Translations under genes and position numbers: made by a program
DNA from: Erythrobacter sp. SD-21
Lineage (GTDB): Bacteria; Pseudomonadota; Alphaproteobacteria; Sphingomonadales; Sphingomonadaceae
Direction: 5' to 3'
DNA length: 64,000 nucleotides
Assembly (NCBI RefSeq): GCF_000181515.1
Contig: NZ_ABCG01000002.1
Span: 475,036-539,035, forward strand
Notes under the pieces: generated by a model
Databases searched by the model: none
The model's input: the letters and a program-made list of their open reading frames with translations, nothing else
Told to the model about the DNA's origin: nothing
Shown here: in pieces, positions 14,968 to 25,527 of the stretch
How positions within the stretch are numbered: position 1 is the first letter of the stretch
How the letters are laid out: every line of letters begins with the position of its first letter

Positions 14968-17900
14968 ATGAACTTCCAGAACATTTCCGCCTGGTCGATC
15001 CGCAACCCGGTCATCCCCCTGGTTGCCTTCACCGCACTGTTGCTGGCCGGCATCCTCAGCTTTGCGCGGATGGACGTGGTCAACAACCCGGATATCGACT
15101 TTCCGGCTGTCAACGTCACAATTTCGCAGCCCGGTGCCGCGCCGACCGAGATCGAGAACCAGATTACGCAACGGGTGGAATCGGCGGTGCGCGCCGTCAA
15201 CGGGGTGAACAAGATCACCTCGACCGCGCGCGAAGGAAGTTCCAACACCTTCATCGAATTCGAAATCGGCACCGACACCAACAATGCGGTCGCCGAGGTC
15301 AAGAATGCCATCGACGGAGTGCGCTCGAGCCTGCCCGACGGGATTCTCGAGCCGCGTATCGAGAAGGTGAACATCGCCGGCGGCTTCCTCGGCATCTACG
15401 CTGTCGAGGCAAGCGACATGACGTTGGAGCAGCTCAGCTGGTTCATCGATGACGCGGTCGCCAAGCGCCTGCTCTCGATCGAGGGTATGGCCGAAGCGGG
15501 CCGGTTCGGCGGCGTCGACCGTGAGATCGAGGTCACGCTGGATCTCGCCAAGATGCAGGCCTACGGCGTCACGGCTAGCGAAATCAACCAGGCCCTCCGC
15601 CGGGACAATATCGACGCGGCGGGTGGCATGGCCGAAGTGGGAGGCACGCGCCAGTCTGTCCGCGTGCTCGGCAACACCGAAAGTGCGTATGCGCTGTCGC
15701 AGCGCCAGATCCGCCTTGCCAATGGCACTACGCTCAAGCTGGCCGACGTCGCTACCGTGCGTGACGGCAATTCCGAACGGAGTTCGATTTCCAAGGTCCG
15801 CGACAAGGAAGTCGTCAATTTCTACATGAGCCGCGCCAAGGGCGCCTCGGACGTGACCGTTTTCGAGGACGCGCAAGAGCTGATCGCGCAAGTTGAAGCG
15901 GAAAATCCCGACGTCGAATTCATCCAGCTGTTCGACACGGTCAAATACACGAAGGACCAGTATTCCAGCTCGATCGCCGCCATGATCGAAGGCGCGATAC
16001 TTGCCGTCGTCGTCGTGTTCTTCTTCCTGCGTGACTGGCGCGCGACCTTCATCTCCGCGGTCGCTATCCCGCTTTCGGCGATCCCGACCTTCTGGTTCAT
16101 GGATTTGCTCGGCTTCAACTTGAACCAGCTTTCTCTGCTGGCGCTGGGGCTTGTGGCCGGAGTGCTGGTCGACGACGCGATTGTGGAAATCGAGAATATC
16201 GTACGGCACATGCGGATGGGCAAGACCGCCTATCAGGCGTCGATCGACGCCGCCGATGAAATTGGCCTGCCCGTGGTGGCGACCAGTTTCTGCATTGTCG
16301 CGGTATTCCTGCCGGTCGGCCTGATGCCGGGCGTGACCGGGCAATTCTTCAAGAACTTCGGTCTAACGGTCGTCATTGCCGTGCTGATGAGCCTTGCCGT
16401 GGCGCGTATGATCACGCCAATGCTGGCGGCCTATTTCCTTCAGGCCAAGGGCCATGCCGCGCATGGCGAGGGCAAGTGGATGGACCGCTACATGCGCGTA
16501 CTCCACTGGTCGCTCGAACGGGGCAAGATGCACGCGCGCCGCGCCGGTTTGCCTGGCCCCAAACACCGTTGGCTCTACGTCCTCTCGCTGTTCTTCATCG
16601 TACTGGCGCTGCTGGCGATTTCCGGCATGGCCGTCTTCATGACGTTCAACATGATCGACGGGCTTGCCGTCCCGCAGACGCTCGCCGATGCGGTGGCCGA
16701 CGAGGACAGCTTCGTCCACGCGCTGGTCATGCGTCCGCTCCAGTTGATCCAGTTGGCGGTGGCCACCGCAGTCGGTTTTGCGCTGACGTTCCTGTTCCTC
16801 AAGCTGCTCGGCCTTATCACTCGTATCTTCGGCGAGCGCCTTGCACAGACCTGGCGCTATCTCGAAGCGCGTTTCTATGACCACCGCGTGTGGATGCTCG
16901 GCCTCGGCTGGTTCTCCTTCCTCTTGACAATCCTGCTGTTCGGGCAGACCCCGTTCCAGTTCAATCCGGAGGTCGACAGTGACAATTCGCAGGTGCGGAT
17001 CGAAATGGTCCCCGGCACCACGCTGGAAAGCACCGAGCGCGTAGCCGACGACGTTGCCGAACTGCTTTACGAACAGCAGGAAGTCGACCTCGTCCTCGAA
17101 CGCGTCAACGAAGGCAGCGCCACGCTCTACATCACGCTCGCCGAGGATCGTGAGCGGCCGTCCTATGTCTTCGAGCGCGACCTCGCGCCCGAACTGGCCA
17201 AGATCCCCGACGCACGCGTGCGCTGGAATTCTATGAATGGTCCCGGGGGCGGTGGAAGCGGGCGTGACCTTACCATCATGCTTGCCGGTTCCGACCCGGT
17301 TCTGCTCAACGCTACCGCCTCCTCGCTGGTCGAAGAAATGAAGGATCTCGACACGGTAGTCGCGCCGCGGATTACCGCCGACGTGCCTCGCCCCGAGATC
17401 ATCATTCGCCCGCGTACGGAACTGATGGCGGATCTCGGCGTATCGACCGCTTCGGTCAGCCAGGCGATCCGCATCGCGACCATGGGCGAAATCGAGCAGA
17501 ACGCGGCAAAGTTCTCGCTGTCGGACCGACAAATCCCGATCACCGTGCGTCTTCCCGAAGCCGCGCGGGAAGACATCACGACGATACGCAACCTGCCCGT
17601 TCCGACCGCCAATGGAAGCTCGGTCCCGCTGGGACGTATCGCCGACATCAGCTTCGGCTCAGGTCCGACGACGATCCAGCGCTACAACCAGAACCGCCGT
17701 GTCTTCATTGGTGCAGACCTAGCTAGCGGAGTCCTGCGCGGCAATGCGATGGAGGAGATCAACCAGCTCCCCACACTCGCCAACCTGCCGCAGGGCGTGA
17801 TCCGCGACCAGGTGGGCGAAGACGAGCTGCAGCAGGAGCTGCTCGACAACTTCAGCGTCGCCCTGCTTGCGGGTATCCTGCTGGTCTTCGCGGTGCTGGT

Positions 17901-18441
17901 CCTGCTCTACAAGCGCCTGATGAGCCCGCTGGTCAACATGACCTCCCTGGCGCTCGCGCCGCTGGGCGGAATTTTCCTTGTCTGGCTGGTCGGCCAACCG
18001 CTCTCCATGCCGGTGCTTATCGGTATCCTGCTGTTGCTGGGCATCGTCTCGAAGAACTCGATCCTGCTGATCGATTTCGCGATTGAGGAGATGGAACGCG
18101 GCACACGCAAGATCGACGCGATCATCGATGCCGGGCACAAGCGCGCGCAGCCGATCGTCATGACCACCGTCGCCATGACGGCGGGCATGGTGCCGACCGC
18201 GCTAAGCCTTTCGGGCGATGGTGCTTGGCGGGCCCCCATGGGCACGGTGGTGATTGGCGGTCTTATCTTGTCGACGCTGCTCACACTCCTGATCGTCCCG
18301 GCGGGCTTCAGCCTCGCCGACGGCTTCGAAAAACGAATCGGGCCGTGGATGCGGACCAAGTTCCTCACCTATCGTCCCGGCGACGAGGACCGCAAGGTTC
18401 CCCCGCAAGGCGGACAGCCCGGGATCGAACCGGCGGAGTGA
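14968..18441 (+). CDS. RND efflux transporter permease with extra membrane insertion
   Basis: Proton-driven inner-membrane exporter of 1157 residues, about 100 longer than usual RND pumps. The start SAWSIRNPVIPLVAFTALLL (TM1), two porter domains, the TM4 segment VAGVLVDDAIVEIENI with the acidic pair needed for proton transfer, and a C-terminal NSILLIDFAIEE helix are all present. Between TM6 and TM7, about residues 515-635, is an unusual stretch with two more hydrophobic segments (LYVLSLFFIVLALLAISGMAV and LIQLAVATAVGFALTFLFL). Substrate unknown. Confidence 0.93.
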   Translation: MNFQNISAWSIRNPVIPLVAFTALLLAGILSFARMDVVNNPDIDFPAVNVTISQPGAAPTEIENQITQRVESAVRAVNGVNKITSTAREGSSNTFIEFEIGTDTNNAVAEVKNAIDGVRSSLPDGILEPRIEKVNIAGGFLGIYAVEASDMTLEQLSWFIDDAVAKRLLSIEGMAEAGRFGGVDREIEVTLDLAKMQAYGVTASEINQALRRDNIDAAGGMAEVGGTRQSVRVLGNTESAYALSQRQIRLANGTTLKLADVATVRDGNSERSSISKVRDKEVVNFYMSRAKGASDVTVFEDAQELIAQVEAENPDVEFIQLFDTVKYTKDQYSSSIAAMIEGAILAVVVVFFFLRDWRATFISAVAIPLSAIPTFWFMDLLGFNLNQLSLLALGLVAGVLVDDAIVEIENIVRHMRMGKTAYQASIDAADEIGLPVVATSFCIVAVFLPVGLMPGVTGQFFKNFGLTVVIAVLMSLAVARMITPMLAAYFLQAKGHAAHGEGKWMDRYMRVLHWSLERGKMHARRAGLPGPKHRWLYVLSLFFIVLALLAISGMAVFMTFNMIDGLAVPQTLADAVADEDSFVHALVMRPLQLIQLAVATAVGFALTFLFLKLLGLITRIFGERLAQTWRYLEARFYDHRVWMLGLGWFSFLLTILLFGQTPFQFNPEVDSDNSQVRIEMVPGTTLESTERVADDVAELLYEQQEVDLVLERVNEGSATLYITLAEDRERPSYVFERDLAPELAKIPDARVRWNSMNGPGGGGSGRDLTIMLAGSDPVLLNATASSLVEEMKDLDTVVAPRITADVPRPEIIIRPRTELMADLGVSTASVSQAIRIATMGEIEQNAAKFSLSDRQIPITVRLPEAAREDITTIRNLPVPTANGSSVPLGRIADISFGSGPTTIQRYNQNRRVFIGADLASGVLRGNAMEEINQLPTLANLPQGVIRDQVGEDELQQELLDNFSVALLAGILLVFAVLVLLYKRLMSPLVNMTSLALAPLGGIFLVWLVGQPLSMPVLIGILLLLGIVSKNSILLIDFAIEEMERGTRKIDAIIDAGHKRAQPIVMTTVAMTAGMVPTALSLSGDGAWRAPMGTVVIGGLILSTLLTLLIVPAGFSLADGFEKRIGPWMRTKFLTYRPGDEDRKVPPQGGQPGIEPAE

Positions 18442-18455
18442 GCGTCGCCTAGGAT

Positions 18456-19733
18456 ATGGCGGGCACTACGCGACAAGAGGTAAGTACGGGCGGCGCGCCG
18501 CTCCCGCCCGATCGCGCCCGTGCGATGCGCCGGACGGCCACGGGCATGCTCGTGCTCATGGCAGCGATCTTCATTGCCTCGGGGGGCTGGCTCGACGTGC
18601 ACCCGGCCTGGGGCTACGTCCATGCCTTCGCAGAAGCCGCAATGGTCGGTGGCCTCGCCGACTGGTTCGCGGTCACCGCCCTATTCCGCCGTCCGCTGGG
18701 CCTGCCGATCCCGCACACGGCGATCATCCCGGAAAACAAGGACCGGATCGCCGACACCATGGCGGGCTTCCTGCGTGAGAACTTCCTCACGCCGCAGGTG
18801 GTCGCGCGCAGGATGGGGGCGATGAACCTCGCGGGCGCGGTCGGCAGCTATCTCGCCGATCCCAAGGCGGTGCGCGATTCGCGCGTCCGCGTGGGGGCAG
18901 GCGAGCTTGCGGTCGAGGTCCTCGAGTCGCTCGATCCGGAACGGCTGGGCACGCAGGTTCGCGCCGGACTCGCGGCGCAGATCGAAAAGCTGGAGATAGC
19001 GCCGCTGCTCGGCGGCATGCTCGAAGCGATGATCGAGGACGGGAGGCACAAGGCCCTGATCGACAAGATCATCCGCTGGGCCGGCCTCGTGCTAGAGGAC
19101 AACGAAGAGATGGTCCGCGAAATGGTCCATCGCCGCGCCAACGCCGTGCTGCGTTTCACCGGCCTCGACGAACGCTTGGCCAATTCGGTGATCGACGGGC
19201 TCTACAAGCTGCTTGCCGAGGTGCTTGTCGATCCCGAACACCCCTTGCGCGACAAGATCGAAGAGGGGCTGGAAGAGCTCGCCAAGGGCCTGCGCGAAGA
19301 TCCCGAGATGCAGGCACGCGTGGAGCGCCTGAAAGTCGAACTGCTCAACAATCCGGCGATCGCGAACTGGTGGCAGTCGGTCTGGGAGCGCATCCGCGCC
19401 CGGCTTATCCGGTCGATCCGCGAGAGCGGCGGCGCAGGCGGCGGCTATCTCGGCGAAACGCTGGCCGAGTTGGGCGGCGCGCTACGCGACGATATCCGCC
19501 TGCAGCAGCAGGTCAACCGCTTTGCCCGCCGCACAGCCGTGGGCGTTGCCACGCGTTACGGCGACCAGATCGTGCAGTTGGTGTCGGAAACCGTCCGCCG
19601 CTGGGATGCAACCACGCTGACGGATCGCGTCGAAAGCGCGGTAGGTCGTGACCTGCAGTTCATCCGGATAAACGGGACGCTGGTGGGCGGGCTGGTGGGA
19701 GTGACGATCCACACGCTGAGCCATTTGTTCTAG
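18456..19733 (+). CDS. DUF445 family membrane protein
   Basis: The 425-residue protein has the DUF445 layout: an N-terminal hydrophobic hairpin (MLVLMAAIFIASGGW, then AFAEAAMVGGLADWFAVTALFRRPLG), a conserved IPHTAIIPENKDRIADTMAGFL segment, a long helical and charged middle, and a C-terminal helix GTLVGGLVGVTIHTLSHLF. The function of the family is unknown. It starts 14 bases after the pump gene on the same strand and converges with the next gene, overlapping it by 4 bases. Confidence 0.9.
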   Translation: MAGTTRQEVSTGGAPLPPDRARAMRRTATGMLVLMAAIFIASGGWLDVHPAWGYVHAFAEAAMVGGLADWFAVTALFRRPLGLPIPHTAIIPENKDRIADTMAGFLRENFLTPQVVARRMGAMNLAGAVGSYLADPKAVRDSRVRVGAGELAVEVLESLDPERLGTQVRAGLAAQIEKLEIAPLLGGMLEAMIEDGRHKALIDKIIRWAGLVLEDNEEMVREMVHRRANAVLRFTGLDERLANSVIDGLYKLLAEVLVDPEHPLRDKIEEGLEELAKGLREDPEMQARVERLKVELLNNPAIANWWQSVWERIRARLIRSIRESGGAGGGYLGETLAELGGALRDDIRLQQQVNRFARRTAVGVATRYGDQIVQLVSETVRRWDATTLTDRVESAVGRDLQFIRINGTLVGGLVGVTIHTLSHLF

Positions 19734-20692
19734 CCGCCCCAGCGCCCACCATGCGCGCCGGAATTCCAGGCGCCATAGGGTGAGAGTCTGATCGAGAGCG
19801 TGAAAAGCGAGGGGAAAGCTTCACCCTCTTTATTCAAGGCCGGCTCGAACTGCATCTCCGAAATCTCGGCGCAGATATCGGGAATATCGCTTTGCCCGGC
19901 GGCCAGGGTCTCGAACTTGCATTGCGAAACCGAACCGTCGGCTTCGACACGCGCCCGCAGCCGGACCAGCGCCCCATCGCCCGAAAGCTTCTTGGCGCGC
20001 AGGAGCTCCCGGTTGAGCCGCGCAAAATAGGTTCGCGGGTTGGGCATTGCGGCGGGCGTGTAATGATCGTCTTCGAAAGGGCTGAGACCCCAGTCGCCGA
20101 GCAATTCCGCTGAGCAGGCATTCAGCGCTTCGAATGGTGCGCGCATATTGCCCGTTTCGAAGGAGACGATCCGGGTCGTGCGCTGCAGCACGAGCCGGTC
20201 GGACATTTCCGCTGCGTTGAGGTCGATTGCGGTTGCCGCAAGTGGCTTGCCGCTCGGTGTGTCTTCCGGCTCCTCTTCCAAAGCAGCTCCAGCAAGCGTC
20301 GCCGCATCGCCGTATCCCGGCAGGTCGAACTCGATTGGTTCGATCGTGATAAGCGGCCAGTCGTTTCGCATTCCGCCGTAGAACCATGCGCCGCGCCGTG
20401 CACTGGCGAGATCAGGGGCGGCCATTGTCACGTCGAACCGGCTACCCGGTGCAAACTGCTCGTAGGCAAGCAGCCCAGGACCATCCTCCGAAGAGAACTT
20501 GCGCGCGAGGGTGCAGCGATCCGCGCCAGCGTCCAATTGCCACGCAGATAACGGCTTGAGAACAATGGCTCCGTCCTTCTCGGCCAACTCGCCGGGAAGC
20601 GTCCGCGCCCCCAAGCCGGCCGGAGCAGTTGCAACTCCCACTGCGAGCGCAGCAAGCAAGAGCGAGCGGGTAGACTTCTTGCTTCCGGTCAT
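19730..20692 (-). CDS. Secreted protein with TonB-C-like domain
   Basis: A 320-residue exported protein with a signal peptide (SLLLAALAVGVATAPAGLGA). It has an early cysteine in GADRCTLARKF, a middle domain, and a C-terminal part (LVRLRARVEADGSVSQCKFETLA to MQFEPALNKEGEAF) that resembles the TonB C-terminal fold found in many sphingomonad periplasmic proteins. No TonB box or TonB membrane anchor is seen, so it is probably not an energy transducer. Its ATG overlaps the stop of the upstream paralogue; the pair look like duplicates. Function unknown. Confidence 0.75.
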   Translation of the reverse strand: MTGSKKSTRSLLLAALAVGVATAPAGLGARTLPGELAEKDGAIVLKPLSAWQLDAGADRCTLARKFSSEDGPGLLAYEQFAPGSRFDVTMAAPDLASARRGAWFYGGMRNDWPLITIEPIEFDLPGYGDAATLAGAALEEEPEDTPSGKPLAATAIDLNAAEMSDRLVLQRTTRIVSFETGNMRAPFEALNACSAELLGDWGLSPFEDDHYTPAAMPNPRTYFARLNRELLRAKKLSGDGALVRLRARVEADGSVSQCKFETLAAGQSDIPDICAEISEMQFEPALNKEGEAFPSLFTLSIRLSPYGAWNSGAHGGRWGG

Positions 20693-21618
20693 TCCTCGTC
20701 TTCCGAATCTTCCGAGCCTCGATCATGCCTGATGGCAAATCCATGGGCATCGGCAGAGAACGGTCTTTCTCCGAAATTGATCGCGTAGCGGATCGATTGG
20801 AAAGCAAAATCCTTCGCCGGATTGCCGTTGGCATCAAGCGCAGGAAAGTAGCGGGCGTGTTCGATCATGCTTTCGCACGCCGTATCCCGCAGGATCTTGG
20901 CAGTGAGGAAATCCGTAACATGGCAGTGGCTCACGCGGCCGTTCTCGTCGATGATCAGGCGCAATGGAACCGTACCCTGCCGGTTCGAGCGCAAGGCTTC
21001 GCGCGGATAGTCGCGCTGGATCGCCGGGGCCCACTCGGCGAGATCCTTCGGCGTCACATGTTTGCTAAGCTGGCTGTGTGCTTCGAGATCGAAGCCGAAC
21101 TCGAGAAGCTTCGTTGTGACGCAAGCATCGAGCGCGGTTACGGCCTTATCGATCGCCCGCGTATGGAGGGTGGTCGTCACACCGCGCGGATCGACAATGA
21201 TGAAATCGGTGACCTCGTCGGGGCGAGTGCGCCGGATATCGTCCTTGGTCCGCGGCAAGAGCCTGCCGGCGAAAACCACACCCTCGCGCTCTCCAATCTA
21301 GGCGGCCGCCACGCGCCCAAACCGGTGGAGCTCCTTGCCCGGAACAAAGCCAGCCTCGAGCGACCCGCTCTGTTGCAGGATGGGCGCTCCAATCACTGCG
21401 AACTGGACTGCGGAACGCGGATGAATGCGCTTGATCGAAAAGGTCACGCGCTCCTCGCCGCGAGTGAAATCGCGCGCGACCGAGCAGCCGTCCTCAAGTG
21501 TATTCAGCCGCCACTGGCCGTCGGGCTGAAAGGTGCGCTGTTGTTCGACTTCCTGTGCGAAAAGCGGACTGCCAGAACAAACATACGCAGCTGCGACAAA
21601 TAAAAATCGACCCCTCAT
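20689..21618 (-). pseudogene. Paralogous secreted TonB-C-like protein, interrupted by an amber stop
   Basis: One reading frame of 310 codons with a single in-frame TAG at 21300-21298. The first part has a signal peptide (MRGRFLFVAAAYVCSGSPLFAQ) and WRLNTLEDGCSVARDF, matching the paralogue at 19730 (WQLDAGADRCTLARKF). After the stop the frame continues immediately (IGEREGVVFAGRLLPR) into a well-preserved domain with PREALRSNRQGTVPLRLIIDENG and DTACESMIEHARYFPALD. Either a nonsense mutation has split a full-length gene or the stop is suppressed. An internal GTG at 21279 could restart translation, but without a signal peptide. The start codon sits inside the etfBA terminator. Confidence 0.75.
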
Positions 21619-21648
21619 TCCTTGCGCTTAGCAAGGAAGGGGGGGTCG
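21598..21648 (-). terminator. Rho-independent terminator of etfBA overlapping the next start codon
   Basis: On the minus strand an 18-bp near-perfect stem (21648-21608, loop of 5 bases, one G-A mismatch) is followed by ATTTTTATTT. It ends the etfBA transcript 26 bases after the etfA stop. The 3' arm contains the AAGGA and ATG of the downstream broken gene, so that gene can only be reached by read-through, and its ribosome site would be paired. Confidence 0.8.
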
Positions 21649-21673
21649 AAGCAAATCCCGTAGGATCCTATAG

Positions 21674-22603
21674 TTAGAGCTTCTCGGTCAGCTCCGGCAC
21701 GATCTTGTAGAGATCGCCGACGATGCCGATGTCCGCAACCTGGAAGATCGGGGCGTCTTCATCCTTGTTGATCGCAATGATCGTCTTGGAATCCTTCATG
21801 CCGGCCAAGTGCTGGATGGCGCCCGAAATGCCGATGGCGAAATAGACTTCCGGGGCGACGATCTTGCCGGTCTGGCCGACCTGGTAATCGTTCGGCACAT
21901 AGCCCGCATCGACCGCGGCGCGCGAGGCCCCGATGCCGGCGCCGAGCTTGTCGGCGAGCGGGGTGATGACCTGCTCGAAAGTTTCCGCGTCCTTGAGCGC
22001 GCGGCCACCCGAAACGATGACCTTGGCGCTGGTCAGTTCGGGGCGGTCGCTCTCGGCAATTTCCTCGCTCACGAAGCTGGAGATGCCAGCGTCGGCGGGG
22101 CCGGAGATGTCTTCGATCGTGCCCGAACCGCCTTCGGTCGCGGCCTTCTCGAAGGCCGTGCCGCGAACGGTGATGACGAGTTTTTCGTCCGAACTCTCGA
22201 CCGTGGCGATGGCGTTGCCGGCGTAGATCGGACGGGTGAAGGTCTTGTCGCCTTCGACCGAAAGAATGTCGGAAATCTGCATCACGTCGAGCAGGGCGGC
22301 TACGCGCGGGGCGATGTTCTTGCCCGTGGTGGTGGCCGGTGCGACGAAGGCGTCGTGATGGCCCATCTGGTCGGCGATCAGCGGCGCGACGTTTTCGGCC
22401 AGCGCATGCTCGTAAGCTGCGTCGTCGGCGAGGTGGACCTTGCCGACGCCTTCGATCTTGGCGGCTTCCTCGGCCACCGCGCGGCAGCCCGAGCCGGCAA
22501 CGATCAGATGGACTTCGCCCAGCTTCGAGGCAGCGGTCACCGCGGCCAGCGTGGCATCGGCGACGGTCTTGTTGTCATGTTCGACCCAAACGAGGGTTTT
22601 CAT
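21674..22603 (-). CDS. etfA: Electron transfer flavoprotein alpha subunit
   Basis: Partner of EtfB that carries electrons from acyl-CoA and other dehydrogenases to ETF-ubiquinone oxidoreductase. The 309-residue protein has an N-terminal nucleotide-fold domain ([20 protein letters not shown]) and the C-terminal FAD-binding motif, seen as [59 protein letters not shown]. The gene follows etfB by 29 bases. Confidence 0.95.
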   Translation of the reverse strand: MKTLVWVEHDNKTVADATLAAVTAASKLGEVHLIVAGSGCRAVAEEAAKIEGVGKVHLADDAAYEHALAENVAPLIADQMGHHDAFVAPATTTGKNIAPRVAALLDVMQISDILSVEGDKTFTRPIYAGNAIATVESSDEKLVITVRGTAFEKAATEGGSGTIEDISGPADAGISSFVSEEIAESDRPELTSAKVIVSGGRALKDAETFEQVITPLADKLGAGIGASRAAVDAGYVPNDYQVGQTGKIVAPEVYFAIGISGAIQHLAGMKDSKTIIAINKDEDAPIFQVADIGIVGDLYKIVPELTEKL

Positions 22604-22632
22604 AGCTTTCGTTCCTTCTCGTCCGTGGGGCT

Positions 22633-23379
22633 TCAGGCGATGCCGAGCGCTTTGATCTTGGCGACCAGCGCATCGACGTCTTCGACCTTCTCACCCGCCT
22701 GGCGGACCGGCGGTTCGGAGACGTTGGTGGTCTTGAGGCGCGGCGCGGTGTCGACGCCGTAATCGGCCGGGCTCTTGGTATCGAGCGGCTTCTTCTTCGC
22801 CTTCATGATGTTCGGCAGCGACGCATAGCGCGGCTCGTTGAGGCGCAGGTCGGTGGTGACGATGGCGGGCAGGGTCAGCTTGACCGTCTGCAGGCCGCCA
22901 TCGACCTCACGCTTCACGGTAACGCTCTCGCCATCGACTTCGACCGTGTTGGCGAAGGTGCCCTGGGGGCGCCCCATGAGGGCGGCGAGCATCTGGCCGG
23001 TCTGGTTCGAATCGTCGTCGATCGCCTGCTTGCCGAGCATCACGATGCCCGGGCTCTCTTCCTCGGCAATGGCCTTGAGGATCTTGGCGACGGCGAGCGG
23101 TTCGACCTCGTCATCGGTTTCGACGAGAATCGCGCGGTCGGCGCCCATGGCGAGCGCGGTGCGCAGCGTTTCCTGCGCCTTTGCCGGGCCGATGGAGACG
23201 GCGACGATTTCTTCCGCCTTGCCGGCTTCCTTGATGCGAATGGCCTCTTCGACTGCGATTTCGTCGAAGGGGTTCATGCTCATCTTGACGTTGGCAAGGT
23301 CCACGCCCGAGCCATCGGCTTTAACGCGCGGTTTGACGTTGTAATCGATCACCCGCTTGACGGGGACGAGGATTTTCAT
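22633..23379 (-). CDS. etfB: Electron transfer flavoprotein beta subunit
   Basis: The 248-residue protein starts [19 protein letters not shown] and contains [39 protein letters not shown], and the ETF-beta signature region [31 protein letters not shown]. It binds AMP and docks dehydrogenases. It is the first gene of etfBA; an exact 14-base palindrome lies about 48 bases upstream and may be its operator. Confidence 0.95.
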   Translation of the reverse strand: MKILVPVKRVIDYNVKPRVKADGSGVDLANVKMSMNPFDEIAVEEAIRIKEAGKAEEIVAVSIGPAKAQETLRTALAMGADRAILVETDDEVEPLAVAKILKAIAEEESPGIVMLGKQAIDDDSNQTGQMLAALMGRPQGTFANTVEVDGESVTVKREVDGGLQTVKLTLPAIVTTDLRLNEPRYASLPNIMKAKKKPLDTKSPADYGVDTAPRLKTTNVSEPPVRQAGEKVEDVDALVAKIKALGIA

Positions 23380-23426
23380 GGGTGTACCTTCCTCTCGATA
23401 AGAAACTGTGGCGCCCGCCTAGCTTG

Positions 23427-23440
23427 CGTTTACGTAAACG
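23427..23440. promoter_or_regulatory. Perfect 14-base palindrome upstream of etfB
   Basis: CGTTTACGTAAACG, complementary to itself over all 14 bases, in the divergent region between etfB (-) and the DUF6265 gene (+). It resembles operators I recall for MerR/LiuR-type regulators of branched-chain amino acid and fatty acid breakdown, whose regulons include etf genes; the link is inference. Confidence 0.5.
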
Positions 23441-23582
23441 TCAAGTTGGGCGGAGCGGTATTTCGTGACCCTTCGCGCTGCCCCTCGCCCGCAGGAATGC
23501 TGAGGTCAAGCGGCGCTGGGCCGTCCACCTTTACTATGGACGGGGCGGGGAATAGTTTCAGGTGAACGGCAGGAGGTTTGCG

Positions 23583-24089
23583 ATGCGCGGTTGGATGATG
23601 ATTTCGGTGGCCATGGCCTTGGCGGTGAGCCCGCTCGGCGCGCAGGAAACGCGCGTTGCGCCCGAAGACCACACGCCTCCGCCCGCCACGCTGGAGCAGA
23701 TGGACTGGCTGGTCGGGCAATGGGTCGGCACCGGCATCGGCGGCGCGCCCGCGATGGAAAGCTGGCTGCCCCCGAGCGGCGGCACCATGGTCGGGTCTTT
23801 CGTCCAGCAGACCGGCGAGGGCGCCATCCGTTTCACCGAGCATCTCTACCTGATGGAGGAAGAGGGCACGCTGGTCCTGCGCCTCAAGCACTTCAACGCC
23901 GACCTCACCGGTTGGGAGGAGAAGGACGGGATGCTGACCTTCCGCCTGATCGCGATGGAGGACTGCGCAGCCTATTTCCGCTCGCTGACGCTTAGATGCG
24001 CCGATCCCGAGAGGCCGGGCGACGGACTTGTGGCAGCGGTACGCATGCGCGAAGGGAACGAGCTGCTTTTCAATTTCAGGGCAATGTAG
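23583..24089 (+). CDS. Secreted DUF6265-like protein
   Basis: A 168-residue exported protein with a signal peptide ([20 protein letters not shown]). The domain core includes [29 protein letters not shown], and [22 protein letters not shown], the lipocalin-like beta pattern of DUF6265. Start at 23583 is set by AGGAGG at 23570-23575; an earlier in-frame ATG at 23562 lacks the site. Function unknown. Confidence 0.82.
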   Translation: MRGWMMISVAMALAVSPLGAQETRVAPEDHTPPPATLEQMDWLVGQWVGTGIGGAPAMESWLPPSGGTMVGSFVQQTGEGAIRFTEHLYLMEEEGTLVLRLKHFNADLTGWEEKDGMLTFRLIAMEDCAAYFRSLTLRCADPERPGDGLVAAVRMREGNELLFNFRAM

Positions 24090-24107
24090 ACGCGAGACCA
24101 GATACCT

Positions 24108-24180
24108 GGTCACGGCAGTCAAAGGGCGACGGCCCGCCCGCAGCGGGCGCATCTCCGATGCGTGTCTAGCGAGGACGAGG
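24108..24180 (-). repeat. Dispersed intergenic repeat, copy 1
   Basis: Lies between two convergent gene ends (DUF6265-like and sucC). On the minus strand it reads a hairpin of the CGAGGG/CCCTCG type, then GTCCTCGCTAGA, then CCCGCTGCGGGCGGGC and GTCGCCCTT, shared with copies at 28610 and 36835, and ends in a segment shared with the inverted copy at 28732. Confidence 0.55.
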
Positions 24181-24205
24181 GTGCGGATGCGCCCTCGCAA
24201 CCAAG

Positions 24206-25405
<1,200 letters not shown>

Positions 25406-25527
25406 GTCGGTCGCTATTCCTTCGCGCGAGGCCGCGCGTTTGGGGGGTAGGGAGTCGATGCGCGCATAAGCATACGTAGGCCTTCTTGAAAAGAGCCGGA
25501 TTCGGGTGCAGGGCGCTGGCGACTTCC

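Noticed and set aside
13962..15395. Long antisense frames opposite the efflux genes (also 14929-16344 and 16363-17532)
   Set aside because: They mirror the codon structure of the adaptor and pump genes and show no domains or start signals.
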